Shown here: piece after piece, positions 43,744-54,285 of the stretch
Position numbering within the stretch: position 1 is the stretch's first letter
Layout: each line of letters begins with the position of its first letter
Assembly (NCBI GenBank): GCA_963786195.1
Contig: CAWAYH010000006.1
Coordinates: forward strand, 1 to 64,000
DNA from: CAWAYH01 sp963786195
Lineage (GTDB): Bacteria; Acidobacteriota; Vicinamibacteria; Vicinamibacterales; 2-12-FULL-66-21
Direction: 5' to 3'
Length of the DNA stretch: 64,000 bases
Notes under the pieces: generated by a model
The model's input: the letters and a program-made list of their open reading frames with translations, nothing else
Told to the model about the DNA's origin: nothing
Databases searched by the model: none
Made by a program: the position numbers and the translations under genes

Positions 43744-45254
43744 TTCGATACGAGGATCCGGCGGCGGTGAGCGATCTGTTCATCCGCCTGGCGTGCCTCA
43801 CCTACGGCGACTGGCATCGATCCAACGCGTCGAAGGCGCGCCGGCTGCTTGCCGATCATCCGGAGCTCGCCACCGCCGATCTCTACTGCGCCGCCGCGGC
43901 TGGCGATGTAGCTGCGGTGGACGCGGCGCTCGAACGCGATCCCGCGCTGGTGAACGTCAAGGGCGGCCCGCTTGGGTGGGAGCCGTTGCTCTATGCGTGC
44001 TACTCGCGGCTCGATGACGTCGGCTCGGGTCGCTCCACGCTGGAAGTGGCGAGGCTGCTTGTCGCGCAGGGCGCCGACCCAAACGCCGGCTATCTGTGGT
44101 GCGACCGCTACCCCTGCACGGCCCTGACCGGTGCGTTCGGCAGAGGCGAAGACTGGATCAACGAACTGCCGCATCCGGCCTGCGACGCGCTCGCACGACT
44201 GCTGCTCGATGCCGGCGCCGACCCGAACGATGGGCAAGCGCTCTACAACCGCCACTTCCGCGAGAACGACGACCACCTGACGCTGCTGTTCAAGTATGGC
44301 CTGGGACAAGACAAGGGCGGTCCGTGGTTGACGCGGAACGGAAACCCGGACGACACCCTCTCGGCCATGCTCGTCCAGGAGTTGTGCTGGGCGGCCCAGC
44401 ACGGTTTCCCCAACCGCGTGAGGCTGCTCATCGAGCACGGCGTGGATGTCAACGTGGTGAGTGGCCGCGATGGGCGGACGCCGTACCAAGCGGCGCTGCG
44501 CGAGGGCAATCAAGCGATTGCCGAGTTCCTGTTGCAGCGTGGGGCAACACCCGTCGATCCCGATCCGCTCGAGACTTTTGCGCTCGCGTGCATCGCCGGG
44601 CGTCGCGAGTACGTAGGCGCGCGACTCGCGCAGGATCCGACGCTGCTGACGAGGCTCGGTGAGCAGGAACGGCTGGATCTGCTCCACCGAGCGGTCGACG
44701 CCTCGCAGCACGAAGGCGTGCGCCTGATTGTCGAGCTTGGCGCCAACGTCAACAAGATGATCCCGGATACGGGGGCGTATCGCGCCGCGCTTCATGCGGC
44801 GGCAGGCTCGGACCTCGAGATGGTCAAGCTCCTGCTCGATCTGGGCGCGGACCCGCACCTTCGCGATCTGGTTTTCCACGCCGCGCCGATCGGCTGGGCC
44901 CTCTACAGCGGGCGACGCGACATCGTCCAGTACCTCCTCCGGTTCGCGACGATCTTCGACGCGGTCCGATGTGACGGCGTCGAGCGCGTCGCAGAACTAC
45001 TCCAGGCCGATCCGCAGCTGGCACACGCGACCGATGACGACGCCGATCCCGTGGCGTTTTATCTGCACTCGGAGATGACACGCTTCGACGAGATGATCCA
45101 GGTGTTCGCGACGCACGGCGTCAGCCTCAACGCCCGCAGCCGGACCGGCGCGACGCTCCTCGACCGCGCGCTTGCGCGCGGCGCACTCGACTTCGCCGAA
45201 GCACTCCGCGCGCACGGCGCCAGGACGGCTGCTGAACTGGCACCGGGCTCCTGA
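43731..45254 (+). CDS. Ankyrin-repeat protein
   Basis: An intact 507-residue cytosolic ankyrin protein beginning MEGVIRYEDPAAVSDLFIRL. Repeats include ATADLYCAAAAGDVAAVDAA, GWEPLLYACYSRLDDVGSGR, RTPYQAALREGNQAIAEFLL, LDLLHRAVDASQHEGVRLIV and YRAALHAAAGSDLEMVKLLL. The repeats are irregular, with long insertions. There is no signal peptide and no catalytic domain. The start overlaps the thioredoxin gene by 13 bases. Ankyrin proteins act in protein binding; the partner is unknown, though coupling to two exported enzymes is notable. It converges on ADOP 5 with 26 bases between. Confidence 0.88.
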   Translation: MEGVIRYEDPAAVSDLFIRLACLTYGDWHRSNASKARRLLADHPELATADLYCAAAAGDVAAVDAALERDPALVNVKGGPLGWEPLLYACYSRLDDVGSGRSTLEVARLLVAQGADPNAGYLWCDRYPCTALTGAFGRGEDWINELPHPACDALARLLLDAGADPNDGQALYNRHFRENDDHLTLLFKYGLGQDKGGPWLTRNGNPDDTLSAMLVQELCWAAQHGFPNRVRLLIEHGVDVNVVSGRDGRTPYQAALREGNQAIAEFLLQRGATPVDPDPLETFALACIAGRREYVGARLAQDPTLLTRLGEQERLDLLHRAVDASQHEGVRLIVELGANVNKMIPDTGAYRAALHAAAGSDLEMVKLLLDLGADPHLRDLVFHAAPIGWALYSGRRDIVQYLLRFATIFDAVRCDGVERVAELLQADPQLAHATDDDADPVAFYLHSEMTRFDEMIQVFATHGVSLNARSRTGATLLDRALARGALDFAEALRAHGARTAAELAPGS

Positions 45255-45280
45255 CCGGCACGAAACCCTCCGCCACCTGT

Positions 45281-47676
45281 TCACTCATTGCGAAGCACGA
45301 CGATCGGATCGACGCGGCTGGCGCGCCGGGCTGGTATCCATGTCGCAACGACGGATACGATGGCGAGGATCACGGCTGTCGCGGCATACACGGCAGGATC
45401 CATCACGCTGACGCCAAACACCAGGCTCTGCATCACTCGCGCGAAAGCCAGCGCGACAGCCAGTCCCGCCGCGATGCCGATCGTCGACGCACGAGGCCCT
45501 GCCGGATGATGAGCCGTTCCACGTCCCGGGCATGTGCGCCGATCGCAACCCGAATCCCGATTTCTCGTCGACGCTGCGACGCCGCGTAGGACGTCACGCC
45601 GTAGACCCCGACGGCCGACAGGACCAGCGCAATCGCGGCGAACGCCCCCAGCAGCGTCGCGTAGAACGGCTGCTCGTCGATCGATCGAGCGAGGCCCTCC
45701 CTCACCGTGCCGATCCTGCCGATCGGCAGGTTGGCGTCGAGCGACCAGACCTGCTCTTTCATGGCCTGAAACACGAGGGAGGGATCGCCGTCCACGCGGG
45801 CGAGAATCGAGCTGTCCTCCGCGCGGCTCACCGCGTACGGCAGGTAGATTTCGTCCATTTCATTTTCATCGCGCAGGCCTCGTCCCGTGACGTCACCGAC
45901 GACACCGACGACCAGCATCCATGGCCCCGAACCCTTCGCGCGACGCACACGAAACCGCTGGCCGACGGCCGATTCGTGCGGCGAGTACCGTCGGGCAAAC
46001 GACTGACTGACGACGACTTCGCCGTTCGGTCCGTCACGGTCGGACAACGGCCGACCCTCGACGTGAGGGATGCGCATCACACGGAAATAGGGCGACGTCA
46101 CGTGGACCCACGACGCGTCGACGCCCGGAAGCGACTCGCTCGGGCGTCCTTCGACCTCCATCGCCCCGAGCATCACGGTGTTGTGCGGCGGCGCGTCCGT
46201 GGCAACCGCGACGGCCGCCACCCCGCTCAGGCCTGCCACGCGTTCCGCAAGATGCCGGAAGAACTCGCGCCGCGCAGCCGCATCCGCGAGGACGGCCGGA
46301 TCGAGCCGCAGCTCCATGTTCACCACGTTGTCGGGCTCGAATCCCGGCCCCGTACCCAGAAGACGCACGTAGCTGCTGAACATCAGGCCGGCGCCGACCA
46401 GGAGCACGAGGGCGAGCGCCACCTGCGCGACGACCGCGCCGCCGAACAGCCAGCGCGCGGACGATCCGTGGACGAGCGGATCGTCGCGTCCGACGCCCCG
46501 AAGGGGATCGGCACGTGCCGCGCGCAGTGCGGGGGCTAGTCCGACAATGAGACCGGTCACGATCGAGAGCGCGAGGCTGTAGCCGACGACAGTTGCATCG
46601 AACGTCACCTGATCCGGGTAGACGAGCGACAGCGATCGCGGCCGCAGCGCGAGCAGCGCCACTGTTCCCCACATGCCAACGAACACGCCGCCGAGGCCAC
46701 CGGCAACGCCGAGCAGCAGGCTCTCGAAGAGAACCAGGCGAAGGATGCGAAGGCGGCTGGCCCCGAGCGCGGTGCGAATGGCGATCTCCCGCTGACTCGC
46801 GAGATTTCGGGCCAGGAACAGATTCGCGAGGTTGGTGCAGACGATCGCCAGCACGAAGGCGCTCGCGCCCCAGAACAGGATGACCGCCTGCTCGACCCTG
46901 CTTTGCCCCCTGCGCTCACCAGGTCGAAACAGACGGACCTGGATCAGACCGGGCCGATCGCTCGTCAATCCCGCCGACTCGCTCGCAAGCTCTGCGCGCG
47001 CCTGTTCGATCGACACGCCCGGCCGCAGCCACGCAATCACGTCCGGAGACCAGTCGCCGTCCGGCTCGAGCGTGCGCGGGATCCACACGTCGACATCGGC
47101 ATCCGGCGCGGCAGCCCTGGTGACGCCGACGACAGTGCGTCGAACGTCACCGAGCATGAGCGATTGGCCGACGACGTCGGGCGCCGCGGCAAACTCGCGC
47201 CGCCAGAACCCCTCGCCGATCAACGCCACAGGCTCTGAAGTTCTTGCGCCCTCAGCGGCGACAAAACTTCGACCGGCGATCGGAACCATGTCCATCGCCG
47301 AGGGAAGCTCCGGAGTCACCACACGGCTGAGAACACGGATCGTCGAGTTCCCGCGCCTCCAGTCGACCCGTTCCGTTGAGTACGCTTCGACACGCTCGAG
47401 GGAACCGGCCGACTGGCGGATGACCGCCATCTGCCCTGCGGTCATACTTGCCGGCGCGTCGCCGATGAACGACTCCACCAGAACGACTCGATCGGGATTT
47501 CGGTAAGGCACAGGCTCGACGAGGATCGCTCGTCCGACGCTGAAGATGGCCGTATTCGCGCCGATACCCAGCGCCAGGCTCGAGACGACCAGGATCGAGA
47601 GCGCCGGTGCCGTCCTGAGCCTGCGCACCGCAGAATGGAGATCCTGGATGAGCGCGATGCTCTTCGATTCAGCCAT
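45281..47676 (-). CDS. ADOP/MacB-like ABC transporter permease 5, frameshift near the C-terminus
   Basis: A duplicated MacB-type permease of about 798 residues. It starts MAESKSIALIQDLHSAVRRL; the first helix is LSILVVSSLALGIGANTAIF. FtsX 1: LAIVCTNLANLFLARNLASQ then REIAIRTALGASRLRILRLV. The periplasmic part ends ARSIDEQPFYATLLGAFAAI. FtsX 2: SAVGVYGVTSYAASQRRREI then GIRVAIGAHARDVERLIIRQ. After a frame break near 45490, VFGVSVMDPAVYAATAVILA and ARRASRVDPIVVLRNE complete the family terminus at 45281. It begins 8 bases after the serine hydrolase gene, so the two form an operon; no PadR is adjacent. Confidence 0.88.
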
Positions 47677-47684
47677 GTCATGTC

Positions 47685-49707
47685 TCAACGCGCCGAACCC
47701 GGCGGCCGCTCGAACCAGTACTTCTGCTGCGCGGTCTCGAACAGGAGCGTCGGCTTCGCTCCGCTCGACTGCGGCCAGAACGCGAGGCCCGCAAAGGGCG
47801 GCCCGGTGAGGATGCAGCCTGCGCACGCCCGATTGATCCTTGTGTTCGCCGACGGTCGACTTCCATTCGCCGACATCGAGGGTGACGCCGGTCGCCCTCG
47901 CGACGGATCTCAATCGCGCCCAGGCGCGGATTGGTCCACCTGCCCAGGACCGGCTCGACGAAGGCGGCTTCGGGGGTCATCGTGATTTCCGTGAGCTGCT
48001 TCTTGATGGTCTCCGCCTGCTGCTTGATGCCGAACGCGAGGCCCTTCTCGGCCTCCTCGTTCGCGTCGAACAGCAGCTCGACGAGCCGGCGGCGGACGGC
48101 GCCGATGTAGCCGTTGGCCGCCTGGGCGTTGGTCAGCATGACGAACCCGATGCCGTGCTCGGGGAAGAACGTGGCATCGGCGCTGAAGCCGAACGTGTTC
48201 CCGCCGTGGCCGATGGCCGTGAGCCCGCGCGACTCGTCGATGAAGAGCGCGAGGCCGTAGGACTGCTTGGCGCTGATCTTGACGCGCGGCTTGCGCCGCT
48301 CGAGAAGGTTCGCCTCGCTCACCACCTGCTTGCCATCGAGCTTGCCGTTGCCCAGCTCGAGCAGCAGCCAGCGCGAGATGTCGCGCACGGTCGACCAGGC
48401 GCCGCCCGCGGGCATCACCGAATCGACCCCGCGCTCGTTCTCGGTGGGGATCGTCTGCGACTCGAAGGTCAGCGTGCGGCCGTGCGGCCGCGCGTGCTCG
48501 CGCTTCCGCGCGACATCGAGGTCGAGCGCGGTCGACGTCATGCCGAGCGGACCGAGCACCTCCGACGGTCATCGCGTCCGCGTAGGCGCGCCGGAGATCC
48601 TTCTGACCGCGTGGCCGTCATCGCGGCGACGTAGCCGCCCGAGGCCACCATGAGGTTGCTGTACTGGAAGGTCTCGCCGAAGCCGGTCGTCGGCTTCATC
48701 GCGCGCACCAGCTCGATGCGCGACGCCGGCGTCGATCCTGTCGATTCGAAGATGAACTCCATGTCCCATCGCGGCAGTCCCGTGCACGCGCACACCGTAT
48801 GTGCCATCGTCACGCGGGAGGTCGCGTCGGGATCGCCCAGCGCAAACGCCGGCATCAGCTTCGTGATCGGCGTCTCCCACGCGAACTTCCTGCTGTCGAC
48901 CAGCCGCGCCATCATCAGCGACGTGAGCGGCTTGGTCATCGAGCCGATCATGAACAACGTCGAGGGCGTGACCGGCTCGTTGGTCCCGAGCTCGCGGACG
49001 CCGAGGCCCTTCTCGAGCACGATCTTGCCGTCCTGAACGACCGCCAGCGCGACGCCCGGCACGTTGGTCTGCTTGCGCGCCTCCTCGGCAAACGCGACGA
49101 GCTTCTCGAGGCGGGCGGGATCGAGCGTGTGCGCGCGGCGGCCGGCGAGATTCTCTTCGGTGCGCGCGGCGACCTCGAGGCTGCCGACGGCGATATTGAG
49201 CTGCGCCCCGCGCCGCTCGGCTGCCGCGACGGCGCCATCGATCAACGTGACGTAGTAGGTCTGGCCCTTCCGCCGAGCCGCGCCGACGACGACGCGCCGT
49301 TCCTCGGCGCCGGTCTCGTAGGCGATCTGCGCGATCTCGTCCCATCCGGATGTGGCCGGGGGCTTGGCGGTGGCTCGCACCGTGCGCGCGAAGTCCGGCT
49401 TCCAGCGCTTCCAGGCCTGGGCAATGGCTTCCTCGACGGTCGGCGCGGCAATCTCGACGAAGGCCGCCGACAGCTCGCGCTCCGGCTCCTGGATCACGAT
49501 CATCGTGTCCGTCCGGGCCACGTGCCAGCCCTTGCTCACGGTGAAGGTCGCTCCTGACGCGGTCGTCAGCTTCGTGTCTTCGGAAAGCTCTTTGAACGTG
49601 AGCGCGGGCGGCTGTTGCCCTGAGCCGATCGCGGGCTGAGAGGGCGTGGCGATGACGACCGCCAGAGCGGTCATTGCGAGCCTGAGCACTGGAATCAGCG
49701 TCTTCAT
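47685..49707 (-). CDS. Secreted beta-lactamase-fold serine hydrolase with extra N-terminal domain, frameshifted
   Basis: A protein of about 670 residues. The signal peptide (MKTLIPVLRLAMTALAVVIA) is followed by a domain of about 180 residues (TVSKGWHVARTDTMIVIQEP, GQTYYVTLIDGAVAAAERRG) of unknown type, then the hydrolase core. SMTK in LFMIGSMTKPLTSLMMARLV is the SxxK motif, YSN in FQYSNLMVASGGYVA the second, and HGG in AIGHGGNTFGFSADATFFPE the third. A C-terminal region after ETIKKQLTEITMTPEAAFVE completes it to 47685 (WFERPPGSAR). Frame breaks lie near 48565, 47930 and 47810. It is the first gene of an operon with ADOP 5. Likely a peptidase or esterase; a resistance role is not implied. Confidence 0.82.
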
Positions 49708-49726
49708 GATGACCTCGCGATGTGAT

Positions 49727-50576
49727 TTACGGCTGACAATCCACCATCGATGGACCGTTGGGGGCATCGAGCGGGTGCAGGCCGGAGACCGTGCGTGTCG
49801 GATCGACCACTCCCAGGCGCTTGCTCACGAACAGGACCTCGTATGCCCGGCTGGTAAACGGATGCAGATCGGCGACACAACCCATGTTGTTGAAGTGAAG
49901 ATGCGCGATGTGGAAGAACTTCTTCAGCCGTTCGACGACGGCCAGATGCCGCCTGTCGTGCACCCAGCGCTGCGCCTTCTCATCTATCACCCAGTGAAAC
50001 TCCACCGCCAGCTGATCGATCTGCTCGAATACATCGTCTGGCGCATGGAAGAAGGAGTCCCATTCCGCGCCTTCCACGTCAATCTTCATCACGATGTGCT
50101 TGGCGCCGTCGCCGTTCTTCACGAACTGGTTCTTGATGGTGTCAAAGGGTCGGCCTTCGTCGGTTCTCGTCGTGTCCCCCACGCACTCCGCATGAAAGAC
50201 CGTGTCGCCGCCAGGACATGACGGCTGCTTCGTGTCGAAGCAGTCGTACTGATGGAGTCTGATCTTGAGTTTGGTCGAGATGTCACAGCCCCACTGGTCG
50301 TAGCCCGAAATCCCGTACCGAGTACCCCGCCTGCGCCTGGCCCAGCAGGTTGCCGCACATCAGATAGCCCCCGTCATTGGTTTCGCCAAACCTCTCCAGC
50401 TGACAGTTGCTCAGGGCGACGGGTTGCAGCATCTTGAACAACGTGCGGCGTATGCGGGTGTCTTCAGACCTGAGCTGTCGGCCGTGCTGCACCTTGAACT
50501 GGTTTCGTACGACTGCGCCGATGACCACGGCAAGCACAATGACGGCGGCAGCTATCAGGTATCGGCGTCCTGGCAT
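49727..50576 (-). CDS. FkbM-type SAM-dependent methyltransferase, membrane-anchored, one frameshift
   Basis: A methyltransferase-like protein of about 280 residues with an N-terminal anchor (YLIAAAVIVLAVVIGAVVRN). SNCQLERFGETNDGGYLMCG leads into a frame break near 50315, then GISGYDQWGCDI, FHAECVGDTTRTDEG and HIVMKIDVEGAEWDSFFHAP. The KIDVEGAEW motif is diagnostic of the FkbM/Methyltransf_21-like class. LAVEFHWVIDEKAQRWVHDR and HFNNMGCVADLHPFTSRAYE follow. It may methylate a glycan or small molecule at the membrane; the acceptor is unknown. It ends 20 bases upstream of the serine hydrolase start and could be co-transcribed with it. Confidence 0.75.
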
Positions 50577-50609
50577 GAGATCTCCGGCGATAGACGTCTA
50601 CTCGGTGAT

Positions 50610-50760
50610 CGTGAGCGGTGCAAGGTGCACAGTGCACAGTGCCCGGTGCGGTGCTGTGCAAGTGCGATCGACCCGGGGCGCTAGCGCGGGGTTCAGCGCA
50701 AATAGCACCTGCACAGCACGGCACCATGCACCGTGCACGGTGCACCCTGCACCGCTCACG
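50610..50760. repeat. 151-bp inverted repeat built from GTGCAC-like units
   Basis: The arms begin CGTGAGCGGTGCAAGGTGCA (50610 on) and, read inversely, CGTGAGCGGTGCAGGGTGCA (from 50760). They stay about 85-90% complementary for some 55 bases, through repeated GGTGCAC/GTGCAC steps and GTGCTGTGCA, around a loop of about 40 bases. It fills the intergenic space between the divergent FkbM-type gene and the kinase gene and could form a large hairpin or cruciform. Confidence 0.8.
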
Positions 50761-50815
50761 GTGTACCGGCCCCGCTCCAAGGCCTCAGAGTTCACTCGCC
50801 ACGACCGCCCGACGT

Positions 50816-53199
50816 ATGATCGACGATCGCGTGGCGGAGAAGCACACCGAACACAACCCCAGGGGGCGATTCCGCGCCCTGTACGAATGGCTGACGGGCG
50901 CACCGGCCGAGCCTGTCCGTGTCGACGTCACCGGCGATCGCACGCGCGAGGTCCTCCCGGAGCGCATCGGACATTATGTGATCGGCCGCAAGCTGGGGGA
51001 AGGCGGAATGGGCATCGTCTATGCCGCCCGCGACGACCGGCTCGAGCGTTCGGTCGCGCTGAAGACGATGTCGTCGCTGGCCAACGACGAAACGGCGCGC
51101 AAGCGCTTCTGGCGCGAGGCCCGCTCCGCGGCAAGCGTGAACCACCCCAACATCTGCCAGATCTACGAGATCGGCGAGGACCACGGCGAGCTGTTCATCG
51201 CCATGGAGCTGCTGGAGGGCGAAGTGCTCTCCGAGCGGCTGAAGCGGGGACCGCTGACGGCGCGGCCGAGGCCCTGCCGATCGGCCTCGAGATGCTGGCC
51301 GCGCTCTCCGCCCTTCACGCCCGCGGCATCATCCATCGCGATCTGAAACCCTCGAACGTGTTCCTCACGACCCACGGCGTGAAGCTGCTCGACTTCGGCC
51401 TCGCGCGGCCGGAGCTGCCCGGCCCGCCCGGCGAGGACACGGGGCTGACGCGTACGGGGCTCGTGATGGGAACGCCGCGGTACATGGCGCCGGAGCAGGT
51501 GACCGGTGAGACGGTCAACGCCCGCAGCGATCTCTTTGCGGCCGGGGCGATTCTCTTCGAGATGCTGGCAGGCCGTCCGGCGTTCGCGGGCCGCACCATC
51601 GTCGACGTCCTCCACGCCACGCGATACGAACAGCCGCCGGCGCTCACGGGATCGCCTGCGGTGGCGGCCGTCGATCGGGTGATTCGCCGGGCGCTGGCGA
51701 AGCGGCCAGAAGATCGCCAGGAGTCGGCCGACGTCATGGCCGAAGAGCTCCGCGCCGTTCGCGGGGTCGACGGTTATGCCACGCCGACCATCGCGCATCC
51801 GTTGACGCGTCTCGTGGTGTTGCCGTTCCGCGTTCTGCGGCCCGATCCGGAAACCGATTTTCTCGCGTTCAGCCTGGCGGACGCCATCGCAACGTCGCTG
51901 TCAGGAATCGATTCGCTCATCCTGCGCTCCAACGCCGTCGCGGCGCGCTTCGCGGGCGAGACGCCGGACCTGAAGGCTCTTGCGGCGGAAGCGGACGTCG
52001 ATCGGGTCGTCATGGGAACGCTGATGCGCTCGGGTGATCAGCTGAGAGCTGCGGCGCAGCTCGTGGAAACCCCCAGCGGCACCCTGCTCACGGCGCACAC
52101 CGTGCAGTCGTCGATGGGCGACCTCTTCCATCTGCAGGACGACATCGCGCGGCGCGTCGTCGACGCGCTGTCGCTGCCGCTGACGGCGGGCTCGCCGCCC
52201 ACGCCAGATGCGCCGCACGATGCGCGTGCGTACGAGTTGTACCTCCGCGGGAACGAACTCGCGCGCACGTACGACGGGCTCGCCGCCGCGCGTGATCTGT
52301 ATCAGCGTTGCCTGGACCTCGATCCGCGTTTCGCGCCGGCATGGGCGCACCTGGGCCGATGTCACCGAGTGCTCGGCAAATTCGTCGACGGCGCGCCCGA
52401 GAGCGAGACGCGCGCCGAGGAAGCCTTCCGTCGCGCGCTCGCGCTCAATCCGCATCTGTCCGTCGCTCACAAGTTCTACGCGAATCTGGAGGCGGACATC
52501 GGACAGTCCGAGCGGGCGCTGGTCCGCCTTCTGCGCGAAGCCAACCGCCACGGCAACGATCCCGAACTGTTTGCCGGGCTCGTCCACGCCTGCCGCTACT
52601 GCGGGCTCTTCGAGCAATCGGCCGCCGCGCACGTCGAGGCCCGCCGGCTCGATCCGAACGTCCCGACCAGTTATGAACAGACGCTGCTGGTGGTGGGTGA
52701 CGTCGATCGACTGGTGTCCGTCGAGCGTCCGGCGATCATCGCCGGCGGCGACGATGGAATCCGCATCATCGGTCTGGGGCTGGCCGGCCGGCGGGAAGAG
52801 GCGCGTGAGAGGCTGATCGAGATGAGCAAGCGCTCGCGCATTCCGGTGTTCCAGGCGTGGACCGGATATCTGCACGCGTGGATCGATCGGCGGCCGGAAG
52901 ACATGACCGTGAAGCTCTCCGGGCTGAGCTCGTTGAAGATTCAGGACGACCCCGAAGCGATCTTCCAGGAGGGCTGGCTGCTTTGCGATGTCGGCCAGCA
53001 CGACACGGGTCTTCCCTTCCTGCGGCGCGCAGTCGCCAAGGGCTACTTCGTGACGGAGACACTGAAGGGCCGGCCCCAGTTCGACCCGCTGCGGAGCGAT
53101 CCCGAGTTCAAGGCGATTCTCGCCGAGGCTGAGACCGGCCGCGCCCGCGCGCTCGAGGCGTTCCGACAGGGCGGCGGAGAGCGGCTGCTCGGCATGTAA
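50816..53199 (+). CDS. Serine/threonine protein kinase with TPR-type C-terminus, one frameshift
   Basis: A Hanks-type kinase of about 794 residues. The ATG at 50816 precedes a basic linker. GEGGMGIVYAARD is the glycine loop and VALKTM bears the catalytic Lys. After a frame break near 51255, IIHRDLKPSNVFLTTHGVKL is the catalytic loop, LLDFGLARPE the DFG and YMAPEQVTGETVN the APE motif. From residue about 330 comes a FlgO/TolB-like N-terminal region (RLVVLPFRVLRPDPETDFLA), followed by TPRs (YELYLRGNELARTYDGLAAA, AWAHLGRCHRVLGKFVD). No membrane helix is evident. It phosphorylates unknown targets. Its intact layout shows what the relic at 15149-15482 has lost. Confidence 0.88.
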
Positions 53200-53224
53200 C
53201 GGCGCGCGGCCTTCGAACACGCGG

Positions 53225-53684
53225 ATGAAGACGCTCGCGCACGAGCGCTGCAAGGCCGAGATCCTCCGAAGGCTGCGAGACGTGCGGCCCGACAGCGCGC
53301 GTCGGTGGGGCCGCATGTCGGCGCATCAGATGGTGTGCCACCTCACCGACTCCTGTCGCATGGCACTGGGCGAAAAGCCCGTGAGCTTTGCGACGGGCCC
53401 GGTGCAGCAGACTGTCGTCAAGTGGATCGCGCTCTACCTTCCCCTCAAATGGCCGCCCGGCTACATGACGAGGCCGGAGATCGATCAGGAAGGCTGGCGG
53501 CACGTGTCCGGGCGATTTCGCCGCGGACGTCGCGGAACTCGAGGCACTGCTGGACGTTTTCACGGCGAAGGATGCAAGCTTCGATTGGCCGGAGCATCCG
53601 GTGTTCGGCCGGATGTCGAGAGCCGCCTGGCTCCGGTGGGCGTACGTGCACATGGACCACCACCTGCGTCAGTTCGGCGTGTGA
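53225..53684 (+). CDS. DUF1569/DinB-like small protein, frameshifted
   Basis: A small helical protein of about 153 residues: MKTLAHERCKAEILRRLRDV, SARRWGRMSAHQMVCHLTDS and CRMALGEKPVSFATGPVQQT. After frame breaks near 53500-53520 come FAADVAELEALLDVFTAKDA, FDWPEHPVFGRMSRAAWLRW and YVHMDHHLRQFGV. The WGxMxxHQMxxHLxD motif and the final HMDHHLRQFG (metal-type His cluster) are typical of DUF1569, a branch of the DinB superfamily. Cytosolic, function unknown. It follows the kinase gene by 25 bases. Confidence 0.75.
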
Positions 53685-53691
53685 ATGAAGG

Positions 53692-54128
53692 TCACGCTGA
53701 CGCGTCGGGAACGTCTCCCAGTGTTCCACCGCCCAGGAGCCTCGTGTTCAGAGCCCCACCCGAGAACAGCATCTCGTGCAGCGCGGCATCGGCCGTCGCG
53801 CGGGAGATCTCGCCCGGGCTTCCCGCGTCGAGATGATGTTGCGCGATGCGGCGCAGGAACTCTTGATGAACGCCGGGCTCGCGCCGTCCGTGCGATGCGC
53901 CAGCTCCTTCACCAGCGTGGCCGGCACCGGCAGCGTCTTCGCGTAGAGGACGACCAGCCTTTCGCGCAGGGCCTCGTCCGGCAGCGGGAACTCGATCGTC
54001 TGATCGATGCGGCCCGGGCGATTCGTCAGCGCCGGCTCGAGTGATTCCGCCCGGTTCGTCGTCAGGACGAAGAACACGTCCGCGCGCTCGCGCAGGCCGT
54101 CCAGCTCGTTCAGCAGACGGTTGAGCAT
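53692..54128 (-). pseudogene. C-terminal fragment of an AAA+ ATPase
   Basis: The visible text is MLNRLLNELDGLRERADVFF then VLTTNRAESLEPALTNRPGR and IDQTIEFPLPDEALRERLVV, the second-region-of-homology portion of a classical AAA ATPase with the arginine-finger region. After a frame break near 53870 it continues FIKEFLRRIAQHHLD and ISRATADAALHEMLF to 53692. The Walker A and Walker B segments, which should lie upstream, are missing. Upstream of 54128 the homology stops about 45 bases before a 9-bp tandem repeat. It cannot hydrolyse ATP as it stands. Confidence 0.7.
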
Positions 54129-54180
54129 GACCTCGTCGCAGGGTGCCAGTCACGCGGATCCACCGGACCCCGCGCGCACC

Positions 54181-54261
54181 TTCAGCACCTTCAGCACGTC
54201 CAGCACCTTCAGCACCTTCAGCACCTCCAGCACCTCCAGCACCTCCAGCACCTTCAGCACG
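54181..54261. repeat. 9-bp tandem repeat, 9 copies
   Basis: Nine head-to-tail units of TTCAGCACC or TCCAGCACC (two end in G) run without interruption, followed directly by GCTATAGTG. It lies between the truncated AAA gene and the nitronate monooxygenase start, 25 bases before its ATG. In-frame translation would give a repeating Ser/Pro-Ala-Pro peptide, but no gene starts in it. Confidence 0.9.
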
Positions 54262-54285
54262 CTATAGTGTGATGGTGTCCGGTCG

